The notes: a model not told the origin generated them from the letters alone. A stretch of DNA of 64,000 bases from Nitrosospira sp. Nsp11 (GCF_900142705.1 NZ_FRBV01000004.1:163663-227662), one strand, 5' to 3'. Shown: positions 10,229 to 18,982, counted from the first letter of the stretch. Numbers and translations: made by a program.

Positions 10229-10713
10229 AAAGATGGCCATCTCTGTCGCTGTTTACGATAGTTCTGTTCGCGATCTGGCTCCTGCTCAATGATTCGCTGG
10301 CGCCGGGCCAGATCGTGCTGGGCCTCGCCATGACGATAACTGTCTCCCTTGCGACTGCTGCAATGCTGCGATCGCGCGCGCGTCCCGGTCACCTCCTGGT
10401 TGCGGTCAAGCTGATGTTCGTTGTGTTGCTTGATATCACCCTCTCCAATATCGCGGTTGCACGTATTATTTTCGGGTCGGCGAAAGCACGCTCGAATTCC
10501 GGCTTCATGCAAATCCCTATTGATATGCGCGATCCGTATGGGCTCGCCACGCTTGCCTGTATAGTGACTGCGACACCTGGCACCATCTGGGCGGGACTGG
10601 CGCCGGATGGTGCTGCCTTGACGATCCATGTCCTCGACCTGCAAGATGAGGAGGCCTGGGTCCGTACGATCAAAGACCGTTATGAACGCCCCCTGATGGA
10701 GATTTTCGAATGA
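10225..10713 (+). CDS. mrpE: Mrp antiporter subunit E
   Basis: A 162-residue subunit with two N-terminal hydrophobic segments (residues about 7-45) and a third around FVVLLDITLSNIAVARIIFG, followed by a soluble C-terminal half. The pattern and the motif DPYGLATLACIVTATPGT are typical of MrpE. It overlaps mrpD by ATGA and mrpF by ATGA, so the stoichiometry of the operon is likely held by translational coupling. Confidence 0.92.
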   Translation: MKRWPSLSLFTIVLFAIWLLLNDSLAPGQIVLGLAMTITVSLATAAMLRSRARPGHLLVAVKLMFVVLLDITLSNIAVARIIFGSAKARSNSGFMQIPIDMRDPYGLATLACIVTATPGTIWAGLAPDGAALTIHVLDLQDEEAWVRTIKDRYERPLMEIFE

Positions 10714-10991
10714 ATACCCTGCTACCCTGGGCCCTGTCCTTCGCGCTGATTGCTTTTGCACTGGCCATGATTTGCGCGGCTATCCGGCTACTGCGTGGGC
10801 CGGCTGCGGAAGATCGCGTGCTGGCGCTGGATACGCTCTATGTTAATTCCATGCTGACTGTGCTGACGCTCGGCATCCAGTTCGGGTCCAGAATATATTT
10901 CGATATTGCCCTGCTGATTGCGCTGTTCGGCTTTGTCGGTTCGGCAGCCATGGCAAAATTTCTGCTGCGCGGAGAGGTAATCGAGTCATGA
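10710..10991 (+). CDS. mrpF: Mrp antiporter subunit F
   Basis: A 93-residue, three-helix subunit with the family segment VLALDTLYVNSMLTVLTLGI (residues about 33-52) and the third helix IALLIALFGFVGSAAMAKFL. The conserved Asp in ALDTL is a family hallmark. ATGA overlaps on both sides place it firmly in the operon between mrpE and mrpG. Confidence 0.92.
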   Translation: MNTLLPWALSFALIAFALAMICAAIRLLRGPAAEDRVLALDTLYVNSMLTVLTLGIQFGSRIYFDIALLIALFGFVGSAAMAKFLLRGEVIES

Positions 10992-11362
10992 TGACAACGG
11001 ATATTCCCGTATGGGCGGATGTGCTGGCTTCCTTGCTGCTGATCTCGGGCGCGGTGCTCGCGCTGACGGGCTCCTTCGGCCTGCTCAGGCTGCCTGATCT
11101 GTTTTCGCGGATACATGCGCCTACCATGGGCAATACGCTCGGCCTCGGTTGCGTATTGCTGGCATCGATATTGATCGCTTCCTTGCATGCGCAACGGTTC
11201 GTCTTTCAGGAACTGCTGATTTCGCTATTTGTCGTAACGACATCTCCGGTGACCTCGATGCTGCTCATACGGGCGGGAATATACCGGGACCGCAGAGATG
11301 CGCGCAAAAATGCGATGGGCCAGCCGAGTGAGGCGCTCAAGCAAATCCAGCGGATGCAATAA
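10988..11362 (+). CDS. mrpG: Mrp antiporter subunit G
   Basis: The last gene of the operon, 124 residues with three predicted helices. The signature is LPDLFSRIHAPTMGNTLGLG (residues about 34-53). A basic C-terminal tail (YRDRRDARKNAMGQ) is likely cytoplasmic. It starts in an ATGA overlap with mrpF and is followed by a hairpin at 11379-11408, consistent with the end of the transcript and with convergence on the next, minus-strand gene. Confidence 0.92.
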   Translation: MMTTDIPVWADVLASLLLISGAVLALTGSFGLLRLPDLFSRIHAPTMGNTLGLGCVLLASILIASLHAQRFVFQELLISLFVVTTSPVTSMLLIRAGIYRDRRDARKNAMGQPSEALKQIQRMQ

Positions 11363-11378
11363 TGCCGCGAGTCGGATT

Positions 11379-11408
11379 GAAGCTCAAGCGCAACCAGGCT
11401 TAAGCTTC
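11379..11408. terminator. hairpin between convergent genes
   Basis: GAAGCT and AGCTTC pair, then a single C/A mismatch, then AAGC and GCTT, closing an 8-base loop. It lies just after mrpG and overlaps the stop codon of the convergent minus-strand gene. Neither side has a good T-run, so it may be a weak or Rho-assisted bidirectional terminator. Confidence 0.4.
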
Positions 11409-11730
11409 ATTGACGCAGCCAATAGGTTATGCCGCCGAAATCAACGGGACGGAAGGGTACTTCACCCGTATTCGCCGTACCCCGTAGCGTTTGTACGGCT
11501 TTTTTATATTCCTCCAGATAACTGTCGCGAACCAGGTCCGAGCCCGGTTCATAGGTCGAAACCGTGGCGGCGGCTTCAACGTTTCTCTCCAGTATTTTCA
11601 GCGCCTTCAGCTCTTTTGAATATTCATCGGAACAGTGGTAATTCAGTTCCTGTTCCAGCCGTTTGATACGCGTGAACAATTCCTTGGTAGTAATTATGTT
11701 TTCGGTGTTGATGATGGCCCTGGATTCCAT
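11407..11730 (-). CDS. small unrecognised protein, helical
   Basis: A 107-residue soluble protein of unknown function. The N-terminal half is rich in charged heptad-like sequence (TKELFTRIKRLEQELNYH), suggesting a short coiled coil. The C-terminal half is mixed and ends in ITYWLRQ. An AAGGA element lies about 11 bases upstream of the ATG on the minus strand. It converges on mrpG and is divergent from the MDR oxidoreductase gene. The high charge and a plausible ribosome-binding site favour a real gene, but I recognise no family. Confidence 0.6.
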   Translation of the reverse strand: MESRAIINTENIITTKELFTRIKRLEQELNYHCSDEYSKELKALKILERNVEAAATVSTYEPGSDLVRDSYLEEYKKAVQTLRGTANTGEVPFRPVDFGGITYWLRQ

Positions 11731-11945
11731 GGATTTGTTTTTCCTTGTTCATCAAAAGACAAAGACGGTGTCGAGCGTTTTTTGATCGGGGGCCCGCATG
11801 GGCAAGTGATCTCTTCGAATCCGTGAGGATGCCTGACCTCGCGAGTGTCGTTTAGTTGTTTGCAACCTGATAAAGTATATACGCTACAACCACAAAAACG
11901 TTCTTTCCATCTCAACCTGTTCCAAGCTTCGACAGGAGAAACAAC

Positions 11946-12956
11946 ATGACCAACAAGGCCATTTACGTGCAGCCAGGCGGGGGGTTTGATCGTGTAACGC
12001 TGGGCACAAGCGATCCTTTACCGCCGAAACCGGGCGAGATCACGGTCCGCATCCAGGCGAGTTCGCTTAATTATCATGATTACGCAGTGGTCAGCGGGAT
12101 GTGGGCCCCCTCCGTTGCGCGTATCCCCATGTCGGATGGAGCGGGAGAGGTTGTCGCGACGGGTGAGGGCGTGACTGAATTCGCGTCGGGTGATCATGTC
12201 GTCAGTACTTTCTGTCCGGTGTGGCTGGACGGTGAGCCTGAGATTGATGATATGAGCACCGTTCCAGGCGATGGCATCGATGGTTTTGCGCGCCAGCAGG
12301 TAACCATGCCTGCCACTGCGTTCACCCGTGCGCCCAAGGGATATAGCCACGCCGAGGCGGCCACGCTTACCTGCGCGGGATTGACAGCCTGGCGCGCATT
12401 GATGGTGGATGGCGCGTTGAAGCCCGGCGAGACCGTGTTGATCCAGGGCACCGGCGGCGTTTCGGTATTTGCTTTGCAATTCGCCAGGATGGCGGGCGCG
12501 ACGGTAATCGCCACCTCATCCAGCGATGAGAAGCTTGGCCGGCTGGAAGCGCTAGGCGCAGACTACCTGATCAACTATCGGAAAGACCAGAATTGGGGCG
12601 ACTCGGTGCGCCGCTTGACGGCGGGTCGCGGGGTTGATCATGTCATAGAGGTAGGCGGACCTTCGACATTGGCGCAATCCATGGTAGCGGCACGCATCGG
12701 TGGGCACATCGCGATCATCGGCATCCTCTCCGGCGTGACGGGAACGCTGCCGTTGCTCCCGGTTCTCACGCGCCAGTTGTGCCTCAAGGGACTGGTCGTC
12801 GGCAGCCGCCGCCAACAGATGGAAATGATCCGCGCCATTGATGCTAATGGAATGCGCCCGATGATCGATCGGCATTTTCCGTTGGAACAACTTGTGGAGG
12901 CTTTCCGCTATCAGGAATCCAACCGGCACTTCGGTAAGATATGTCTTGATATTTGA
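11946..12956 (+). CDS. NAD(P)-dependent MDR alcohol dehydrogenase / quinone oxidoreductase-like
   Basis: A 336-residue medium-chain dehydrogenase/reductase. The N-terminal GroES-like domain (NYHDYAVVSGMW, residues about 36-47) precedes a Rossmann domain with the nucleotide-binding stretch LIQGTGGVSVFALQFA near residue 163. The catalytic zinc cysteine and the structural-zinc cysteine cluster of classical ADHs are not evident, so it probably belongs to the zinc-free quinone-reductase-like branch. A good AGGAG precedes the ATG. The gene for a type II NADH dehydrogenase follows after 28 bases, suggesting co-transcription and a shared redox role. The substrate is unknown. Confidence 0.85.
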   Translation: MTNKAIYVQPGGGFDRVTLGTSDPLPPKPGEITVRIQASSLNYHDYAVVSGMWAPSVARIPMSDGAGEVVATGEGVTEFASGDHVVSTFCPVWLDGEPEIDDMSTVPGDGIDGFARQQVTMPATAFTRAPKGYSHAEAATLTCAGLTAWRALMVDGALKPGETVLIQGTGGVSVFALQFARMAGATVIATSSSDEKLGRLEALGADYLINYRKDQNWGDSVRRLTAGRGVDHVIEVGGPSTLAQSMVAARIGGHIAIIGILSGVTGTLPLLPVLTRQLCLKGLVVGSRRQQMEMIRAIDANGMRPMIDRHFPLEQLVEAFRYQESNRHFGKICLDI

Positions 12957-12984
12957 GCTTCCTGTCATTCTCGGCATATAAAAA

Positions 12985-14259
12985 ATGCAAAAAGAAGTTG
13001 TCATCATCGGCGGCGGCTTTGCAGGGCTTAACCTGGTGAAGCACCTGGCTGAAGAACCCGGTTTTCATGTCATGCTAGTCGATATGAATAATTACAACTT
13101 CTTTCCGCCGCTTTTGTATCAGGTTGCGACGGGTTTTCTTGAGGTATCCAATATCTGTTATCCATTTCGCAAATTCTTTCATGGCAGAAGGAACGTAAGT
13201 TTCCGTCTGGGCGACCTGCAAAAGGTTATTGCGGAAGACAACAAGGTTCTTTTGTCTACCGGAGAGCTGTCTTATGATTATCTTGTTCTCGCCACGGGCA
13301 CGGAGACTAACTATTTTGGAATGGAAAATATCCGCAAGGCAGCCCTACCGATGAAAACAGTGGATGATGCAATAGAAATCCGCAACGACATGATCCAGAA
13401 AATGGAGGAGGCAACGGTTGCCGCCGCCGGAGCGCAAAAGGTGCCGCTCTCGGTCGTCATCGCGGGTGGCGGACCCACCGGGGTTGAAATTGCGGGAATG
13501 TTCGCGGAGATGCGCGAGAATATCCTGCAAAAGGATTATCCGGAATTGGCCGGCCACGAAGTAGATATCTACCTTGTCGATGCATCACCCGGGTTGCTGA
13601 CCTCGATGAGCGAAAAATCGCAGCAATATGCTTATGACCGGCTGGTTGAAATGGGCGTGAAAGTACAGCTGAACAAACTGGTGAAGGATTATGTAAACAA
13701 TGCCGTCCTCTTTGCCGATGGCGAAACGATCAAGACCCGAATCCTGCTCTGGACCGCGGGGGTAACCGCAAAAGTGTTCGAAGGCGTTCCGCCGGATTGC
13801 TATGGTCGCGGCAACCGGCTTCTAGTGGACGAGCATAACAGGGTGAAGGGCATCTCGAATATCTATGCTATCGGCGATACTTGCCTGATGGTTACCGACG
13901 GGAATTTTCCGCAGGGGCACCCGCAATTGGCGCAGGTAGCGCTTCAGCAGGGTAAAAACCTGGCCGGCAACCTGCTCGCCGTACTTTATGGCAGACCATT
14001 AAAGTCGTTTTTCTATCATGACAAGGGTTCGATGGCCATAATCGGGCGAAATAAAGCCGTGGCAGACCTTCCCAAGCCCGAAATCCACTTCAACGGCTGG
14101 GCTGCCTGGATGACATGGCTGTTCATTCATCTTTTTTCCTTGATTACCTATCGAAACAGGATAATGACCTTGTTCAACTGGGGAGTCGCTTACTTTACCA
14201 AGGATCAATCGTTGAGGATGATCATCAGGCCAGCGGCAAGTCCCGGGCGCGAGGAGTAG
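12985..14259 (+). CDS. ndh: type II NADH:quinone oxidoreductase
   Basis: A 424-residue FAD enzyme that oxidises NADH and reduces membrane quinone without pumping protons. The FAD fold is seen at the N-terminus (VVIIGGGFAGLNLVKHLA) and the NADH fold near residue 155 (VVIAGGGPTGVEIAGMFAEM). The second FAD-contact motif is IYAIGDTC near residue 290. The C-terminal hydrophobic segment (WLFIHLFSLITYRNRIM) is the usual membrane-binding region of this family. It follows the MDR gene closely and converges on the flavin reductase gene. An NDH-2 gives the cell an uncoupled route for NADH. Confidence 0.9.
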   Translation: MQKEVVIIGGGFAGLNLVKHLAEEPGFHVMLVDMNNYNFFPPLLYQVATGFLEVSNICYPFRKFFHGRRNVSFRLGDLQKVIAEDNKVLLSTGELSYDYLVLATGTETNYFGMENIRKAALPMKTVDDAIEIRNDMIQKMEEATVAAAGAQKVPLSVVIAGGGPTGVEIAGMFAEMRENILQKDYPELAGHEVDIYLVDASPGLLTSMSEKSQQYAYDRLVEMGVKVQLNKLVKDYVNNAVLFADGETIKTRILLWTAGVTAKVFEGVPPDCYGRGNRLLVDEHNRVKGISNIYAIGDTCLMVTDGNFPQGHPQLAQVALQQGKNLAGNLLAVLYGRPLKSFFYHDKGSMAIIGRNKAVADLPKPEIHFNGWAAWMTWLFIHLFSLITYRNRIMTLFNWGVAYFTKDQSLRMIIRPAASPGREE

Positions 14260-14296
14260 TCCAAGCAAAAGCGCTTCAACCATAAAAACTGGTTTA

Positions 14297-14851
14297 TCAG
14301 TCGGCCAGCTTTTTCACCCAGGCAACATAGTGGTCCATCCAGTTTTGCAGGAATTTTCTCGTATCTTCAATCCCGATGCCTCCGTTCTCGTCGAACAATC
14401 CTTCTTTCACATGGATAAACGCTTCAGGCTGGCCGAGCGTCGGTACATCCAGGTAAGCGAGGGTATTGCGCAGGTGCTGTTGGGCCATGGCTGTGCCCGC
14501 CGCGCCAATGGAGGCACCCATCACGCCCGCGGGTTTTCCGGCCCAGGCATTCTCCCCGTAGGGACGCGAGGCGTGATCAATCGCGTTCTTGAGCACACCC
14601 GGCATCGAACGATTGTATTCGGGCGTGACGAACAGAAGCCCGTGGGCATTCGTAATTTCGCTCTTCAATCGCTTGACTGAGTCCGCCTGGTTTCCATCGT
14701 CGTCCTGATTGTAGAGCGGCAGATCGCCGATTTGGGATTGTTTGAAAGTAAGCTCCGGCGGAGCCAGTCGCATCACTGCAGCAGCCAGTTTGCGGTTGAA
14801 CGAATCATGGCGAAGGCTGCCGATCACTATGGCAATGCGATATTGGCTCAT
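14297..14851 (-). CDS. NADPH-dependent FMN reductase family protein (flavodoxin-like)
   Basis: A 184-residue flavoprotein of the ChrR/YieF-like NAD(P)H:FMN (quinone) reductase family, normally cytosolic and homo-oligomeric. The FMN phosphate loop is GSLRHDSFNRKLA (residues about 12-24), and the second signature FVTPEYNRSMPGVLKNAID lies near residue 75. Family members reduce quinones, chromate or azo compounds by two electrons; the physiological substrate here is unknown. It is convergent with ndh, which may be coincidence or a shared quinone theme. Confidence 0.87.
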   Translation of the reverse strand: MSQYRIAIVIGSLRHDSFNRKLAAAVMRLAPPELTFKQSQIGDLPLYNQDDDGNQADSVKRLKSEITNAHGLLFVTPEYNRSMPGVLKNAIDHASRPYGENAWAGKPAGVMGASIGAAGTAMAQQHLRNTLAYLDVPTLGQPEAFIHVKEGLFDENGGIGIEDTRKFLQNWMDHYVAWVKKLAD

Positions 14852-15156
14852 GTGAGATTTCCTTATAAAAAATTGCAGAAAATGAATATACGTGTTTCGC
14901 GTTCAGCAACCATACCTGGGAGACACCTCGAATATACCAAACTTGACTAGCTGCCAGCGTTGATCTAATAGTTAAAAAGGCTATCCAATGATAACGTTCT
15001 TTGTATCCATAACATAGCAGCAAAAAAATCACGGCTTCATTCGGCCGCACTCCAGCGGGCGGCACCGGCGCAGGAGCAATACCTGGATTCAGGAACAGAT
15101 GAGCCAGTGGCATGGCCAGGGTTGCGTTAATCATTCATCTTATCGGGAGAATTAGA
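14852..15156. other. divergent intergenic region, flavin reductase / deacetylase
   Basis: About 300 bases between two divergent genes. A TTGACT near 14944, spaced 17 bases from TAATAG, is a weak promoter candidate for the plus-strand deacetylase. No coding sequence is convincing. Confidence 0.3.
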
Positions 15157-15753
15157 ATGCTGGGTGATGAAAAATCGGTAGTACTGTCGTTCGACGACGG
15201 GCCAGCGCCCCTGGCAGCACTTGAAAGCATCCTGCAGACGCTACGACAGGAGGAAATCAAGGCGGAGTTTTATGTTCTGGGCGACGAGGTAAGGCAATAT
15301 CCCGAAGCGGCAAGAATGATTGTCGATCAGGGGCATGACATTCAGAACCATTCCTGGAGCCATTCAGATCTTGAACGGGCGTCGGAACAAAGCGTGCGCA
15401 GTGAACTGGAACGCACCCAAAACATAATCGAGAAAACGACCGGCATAACGCCGACTAAAATCCGTCCGCCATACGGGGCGGGGGGATTCCGTGGTCACCT
15501 CGATCCGGAGTTGGTCGAGGTGGCACGGGATCTATCCCTGGCCATCGTAACCTGGGACATCGATACCGAGGATTGGAAAACCCCTCAAGGTCTGGGACCG
15601 GAAAAAATAAACAATATCGAGAGTCAGTTCGAGCAACAGCCGCGTAGGGAATCCTTCAGTATTCTCATGCATGTGCAAGCGGGGACTGCCAGGGACCTGC
15701 CGGCTTTTATCTCCCGGCTGAGGGAATGGGGATTTACCATTGCGGAACCGTAA
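15157..15753 (+). CDS. polysaccharide deacetylase (CE4 family)
   Basis: A 198-residue carbohydrate esterase 4 enzyme, expected to remove N- or O-acetyl groups from a polysaccharide or peptidoglycan with a bound metal. The catalytic motif 1 is LSFDDGPA near residue 10, the metal-binding motif 2 is NHSWSH near residue 65, and motif 3 is RPPYGAG near residue 107. The start ATG 15157 is chosen because a GGGAGA lies 7-12 bases before it; an earlier in-frame ATG at 15112 lacks this. No signal peptide is visible with this start, which is unusual for an envelope enzyme. The next gene's ATG overlaps its stop codon. Confidence 0.85.
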   Translation: MLGDEKSVVLSFDDGPAPLAALESILQTLRQEEIKAEFYVLGDEVRQYPEAARMIVDQGHDIQNHSWSHSDLERASEQSVRSELERTQNIIEKTTGITPTKIRPPYGAGGFRGHLDPELVEVARDLSLAIVTWDIDTEDWKTPQGLGPEKINNIESQFEQQPRRESFSILMHVQAGTARDLPAFISRLREWGFTIAEP

Positions 15754-16250
15754 TGGACCCCAGTGACGAGTGTCGGCGGGCGCATCATGGGCGCCGGGAT
15801 GACGCCTTCTGCGGCTCCGCATTGTTGTCATTGTTGTCTATGCTGTCATCAAGCCCGGTGATCGCGGCTGGGCAGGAAAACCGGGAATATGATTGCAGGC
15901 CGGATATCAAATATGAGTGCACCATAGACCAGTGCGAAAAGATAGTCAGCGATTTCCAGCATGCCGAGTGGTTCGCCTACAGCACGGCAACCGGCGAGTT
16001 ATCAGCTTGCCTATGGACGAACTGCTACGCAGCCAAGGCGACTGTATTCAGGGATCCGGCCTCGGGTAACCTTACGGCGATCGGTAAGCTCATACCAACT
16101 GCGCATCCCGGAAATGAGCCGATAATCGTTTCATTGACAATCGATTCCGGAAATAACGACGATACCCGCAACTTTACCGCTGTCTGGGGGTATCGTAACG
16201 AGGGGTTGACGTTTGACATGGGCAAGTGCGCGCTTCGAAAATCTCGCTGA
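15753..16250 (+). CDS. secreted cysteine-containing protein of unknown function
   Basis: The ATG overlaps the TAA of the deacetylase gene (TAATG), giving 165 residues. After a polar N-terminus, a hydrophobic core (SALLSLLSMLSSSPVIAAG) looks like a signal peptide with an AxA-type cleavage site near residue 39. The mature part has several cysteines (DCRP, YECTIDQC, CLWTNC, KCAL), suggesting disulfides in the periplasm. The unusually long polar N-region may mean a later start or a small frame error. Coupling to the deacetylase gene suggests an envelope role. No family recognised. Confidence 0.6.
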   Translation: MDPSDECRRAHHGRRDDAFCGSALLSLLSMLSSSPVIAAGQENREYDCRPDIKYECTIDQCEKIVSDFQHAEWFAYSTATGELSACLWTNCYAAKATVFRDPASGNLTAIGKLIPTAHPGNEPIIVSLTIDSGNNDDTRNFTAVWGYRNEGLTFDMGKCALRKSR

Positions 16251-16369
16251 GGCCGGTCAGCCCCTAATTTACTTACAACGTGCGCGTTTTGCTGTAGGGT
16301 CGAATGTCCGGCCTTGGGGGTTTCCTGGCTCGCGTAAGGCTTCCCTTTTCGCTCGCGCAAGCTTTCGGA

Positions 16370-16492
16370 GTTGTAGTTCCCGCACGCGTGCGCGCGCAAG
16401 AATGGGCACAGGAACATCAAGATGAACTCATGGAGGATTGGGAATTATGCCAACGCATGCATTCACCAAAAAAGATATCGCCGCTTCCATAG
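16370..16492 (+). pseudogene. C-terminal remnant of a DUF4160 protein
   Basis: The frame reads WAQEHQDELMEDWELCQRMH and then ends ISPLP. This matches my recollection of the conserved C-terminus of DUF4160 proteins (pattern WAExHxDELLxDWELA...PFxIxPL). The N-terminal half, which in the family carries the HxHAEY-type segment, is not present upstream in any frame. DUF4160 genes are usually followed by a DUF2442 gene, and a remnant of that seems to follow here. Confidence 0.5.
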
Positions 16493-16510
16493 TACCGCCA
16501 ATACAAATAG

Positions 16511-16630
16511 GCGGAACACCGTGGGACGTAATGGCCGTCAATAACCGACCTGCATGAGAGTGCGTTGCGTTTCACGGATAAGGTGGAGAACGGGTATGTT
16601 TTACCCAGCCATTCCGGGGGAGTCTGTTAA
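16511..16630 (+). pseudogene. possible frameshifted DUF2442 remnant
   Basis: Starting 19 bases after the DUF4160 remnant, the sequence reads TPWDVMAVNN in one frame and then, after a frame change near 16546, DLHESALRFTDKVENGYVLP to a stop at 16630. The pattern WDVxAVxPL..Y.L.vrF.DG is what DUF2442 proteins show at their start. The alignment is from memory, and the piece is short and broken. The 292 bases that follow, up to 16922, hold no gene I can support. Confidence 0.35.
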
Positions 16631-16922
16631 CTGTCCCACGTAAAGCGGAATCGTTAGTCCTAACGCGCTACTAGTGGCGGCAATGGCACTAGCAACCTCG
16701 TTCGTATGAACTATACTTCGGTGTCAGCGGTGCTAAGAAACCGGTTAAAAACGAAATGAAGCGGGGCCTGGATCAGGTTTAACGCCACTCATTTTAGTTA
16801 CTCGCATTAAGGAGGAATTGTCCGAGTTGATGTCTCGTTGTGCGAGAAAAATTTCTCACTCTTTAAATCGCTTCTAGTAACGTTTCCCTGCAAGTGTCCA
16901 ACTAAAGATTGAGGAGACTGAA

Positions 16923-17411
16923 ATGGAAGAATACGAACCTGAGTTTACAATTACCATCACATATGACAACTTCCTCACCCGTTTCGATTTAGATGAAATC
17001 CTGTCTTGGATTGACACGCTAATCGAAGATGAGCTTTTGTCCAGGTGGCACCCTCATTTATGCCTGCCCTCGTTCTATTTATTTCCCCTTCGGAAAGCCT
17101 CGGAACTTTCTTTCATAGGAATTAGGTCCACCGATAAAGGTGCCCTCACGCTGAACGTTGCCTTTAGCACTGCAGTGGCGGTTTATGTCGGACGCCGTTT
17201 CAAACCAAGTGTGGGTAAGAGTTTTTTAGCTGATCAGCTTGACCTTACGGGGGGGGTTGCCAACGGCGTGATTGAGCCCGTCATGACGAGAATAAACGAG
17301 TGGGCTACGCAATATGTGCCGAAACAACGGGAGTTGGGGGGGCAAGTTACCGATATTCAAGTAAAGAGGTGCCACGTTAAACGAAAGAACGGAAATTCGA
17401 AAACGGTATAG
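16923..17411 (+). CDS. unrecognised 162-residue protein
   Basis: A soluble-looking protein with an acidic N-terminus (MEEYEPEFTITITYDNF) and a basic C-terminus (VKRCHVKRKNGNSK). A good GAGGAG precedes the ATG by 7 bases. Base composition is visibly more AT-rich than its neighbours, with codons such as TTT and AAA more frequent. Together with the decayed DUF4160 pair upstream, this suggests an acquired island. No membrane segment, signal peptide or known motif is visible. Confidence 0.65.
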   Translation: MEEYEPEFTITITYDNFLTRFDLDEILSWIDTLIEDELLSRWHPHLCLPSFYLFPLRKASELSFIGIRSTDKGALTLNVAFSTAVAVYVGRRFKPSVGKSFLADQLDLTGGVANGVIEPVMTRINEWATQYVPKQRELGGQVTDIQVKRCHVKRKNGNSKTV

Positions 17412-17444
17412 CAGTAACGATACGATTGCATCGTATAAAACCTC

Positions 17445-17642
17445 ATGGCTGGGTGCGTTCACAAGCGAGAAGGCTGCGTGGAATTTAACTTGGACGGGTC
17501 CGCCACGCGTCGCAGGCTAACCGAGCAGTTGGCCTACCTTGACGGGCGCTACGACCTGGATGAGCGCATCCCAAAAACGGGAACATACATTCCAGAAAAC
17601 GACCGCTTCGAGCGCCCTCCTGCGCATTATCGCCCAAACTGA
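17445..17642 (+). CDS. small unrecognised ORF
   Basis: Sixty-five residues, hydrophilic, with a proline/arginine-rich end (RFERPPAHYRPN). The sequence is protein-like (for example LTEQLAYLDGRYDLDERIPK), but the start lacks a ribosome-binding site and it could be the tail of a longer, broken gene. It sits between the AT-rich unknown and the convergent membrane operon. Confidence 0.35.
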   Translation: MAGCVHKREGCVEFNLDGSATRRRLTEQLAYLDGRYDLDERIPKTGTYIPENDRFERPPAHYRPN

Positions 17643-17715
17643 ACGGTTGCGACTTGCTTCGTGGCGCCGGCTTCCACTCGGAAGCTGGAAATGCCAGGCC
17701 TGATCAGTATTCGAG

Positions 17716-18906
17716 CTACCCCTCTCCAGCGGCTTTCTTGCCGAGATAGGCAGCCTGACCCAAGCCGAATATGGAAAGCATGGTTGCGTCGACATCAGGC
17801 ATCGTGACGAAACGGCGGAACTCGATGTGCTCCATGAATTCGACCGCAGATATAGCGTAGATAATGACTGCCAGGATTGTAATTGCCACCATCTGGAAAT
17901 CGCCCAGGTCGGTTTTATTGTTGTCATCAGTGATGAGGTCGGTTGCTCTCGGTGCAATGGCAGTAGTTTTCATGTCGGGCTTGCCTTCGACCTTTCCTGT
18001 TGTAATCGCCTTGGCAGCAGCAAAGGTGAGTACGCTGATGCCGGAAAGGATGAGCAGGTTGGGCGGAATATCTACTCCGCCCACATAAGTCCAGCCGGCT
18101 GCCGCGATGCGGTGCGACACGATAGCTATATACGCGCTGATTACGAGCGTAAACCAGAGAACGGTCTGGAATTTCGAACTGCTGTAACGATTGTCCGTTC
18201 CGAGAAATAATGCTGTTGGATGGCCCTTCGTAAAAATGAAAGCGATAACCCAAAGTGATATCAGCGCACCGATGAGCGAGAACCATCGCGTGCCACGGCC
18301 GACCGGCTTGCTCTGCCATTCAAGAGATTTAACGTGATTGATTCCCTCCATGGCGTCGACGCTTCCATCGCGCACGAATGTTGCATTGATCCCGTCTCCG
18401 GGGCGCATCGCAGAAACAAGGGGCTGGAATTGCTTGTCTACCTGGAGCGGTATATTGATCTCATTCTCCGGCTTATCCGGCTGCCGAGTCCGCACGACGA
18501 GCCACGACATATCGATGGCGATTTCCTTTATCGTGCCACCAATGGTTCTACCGACTGCTTTGATTTCACCTTTGAGGATGTTGCCCTTGGAAGTATGTTC
18601 ATAGGTCAGTTTGATCAGGTCGCCGGTTTTGAGCTCAGCAATTGAAGCCTCCTTTTCCTCGGTAAAAAACTGGCGTATCTCGCCGCTCATCGATTTTACC
18701 TCCAGCGGCATTACCTGAATAACAATGCCCTCGAAATTTAGTGGATTAGCACCAGGCGGGGAGGGTGTTTTTTCATCCTGTTGCTGTTGCTTGGCATTCT
18801 CGTTGACAACGGCTGGTTGGGGCGGGACCTGCGGCGGCTCCTGCGCAAAAGCGTGCGGCACGAGCAGCAGAAAAGCAAGGGTATAGGAAAGTTTTTTGCC
18901 AGGCAT
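17716..18906 (-). CDS. membrane protein of unknown function, partner of the 1069-residue receptor-like protein
   Basis: A 396-residue protein with a signal peptide (LSYTLAFLLLVPHAFAQE), a proline/glutamine-rich linker, a beta-rich domain at about residues 50-190 and four membrane segments (for example FSLIGALISLWVIAFIFT and LLILSGISVLTFAAAKAI). The start at 18906 is preferred to an in-frame ATG 126 bases upstream because the signal peptide then sits at the N-terminus and an AGGA lies upstream. It follows the 1069-residue gene by 76 bases on the same strand, so the two likely form one operon. No family is recognised. The layout (secreted beta domain plus a helical bundle) would suit a membrane complex component. 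Confidence 0.72.
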   Translation of the reverse strand: MPGKKLSYTLAFLLLVPHAFAQEPPQVPPQPAVVNENAKQQQQDEKTPSPPGANPLNFEGIVIQVMPLEVKSMSGEIRQFFTEEKEASIAELKTGDLIKLTYEHTSKGNILKGEIKAVGRTIGGTIKEIAIDMSWLVVRTRQPDKPENEINIPLQVDKQFQPLVSAMRPGDGINATFVRDGSVDAMEGINHVKSLEWQSKPVGRGTRWFSLIGALISLWVIAFIFTKGHPTALFLGTDNRYSSSKFQTVLWFTLVISAYIAIVSHRIAAAGWTYVGGVDIPPNLLILSGISVLTFAAAKAITTGKVEGKPDMKTTAIAPRATDLITDDNNKTDLGDFQMVAITILAVIIYAISAVEFMEHIEFRRFVTMPDVDATMLSIFGLGQAAYLGKKAAGEG

Positions 18907-18982
18907 ATCAATAAAGTCCTGTATTGGGCGACTGTTGCTTGTGCGACTGCAACTGCAACCGCAAAACATTATTTCATTCGCT

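Noticed and set aside
12985..14259. Sulfide:quinone reductase as an alternative to ndh
   Set aside because: The catalytic cysteine pair of SQR is not evident, and the two nucleotide folds plus the C-terminal membrane segment fit NDH-2.
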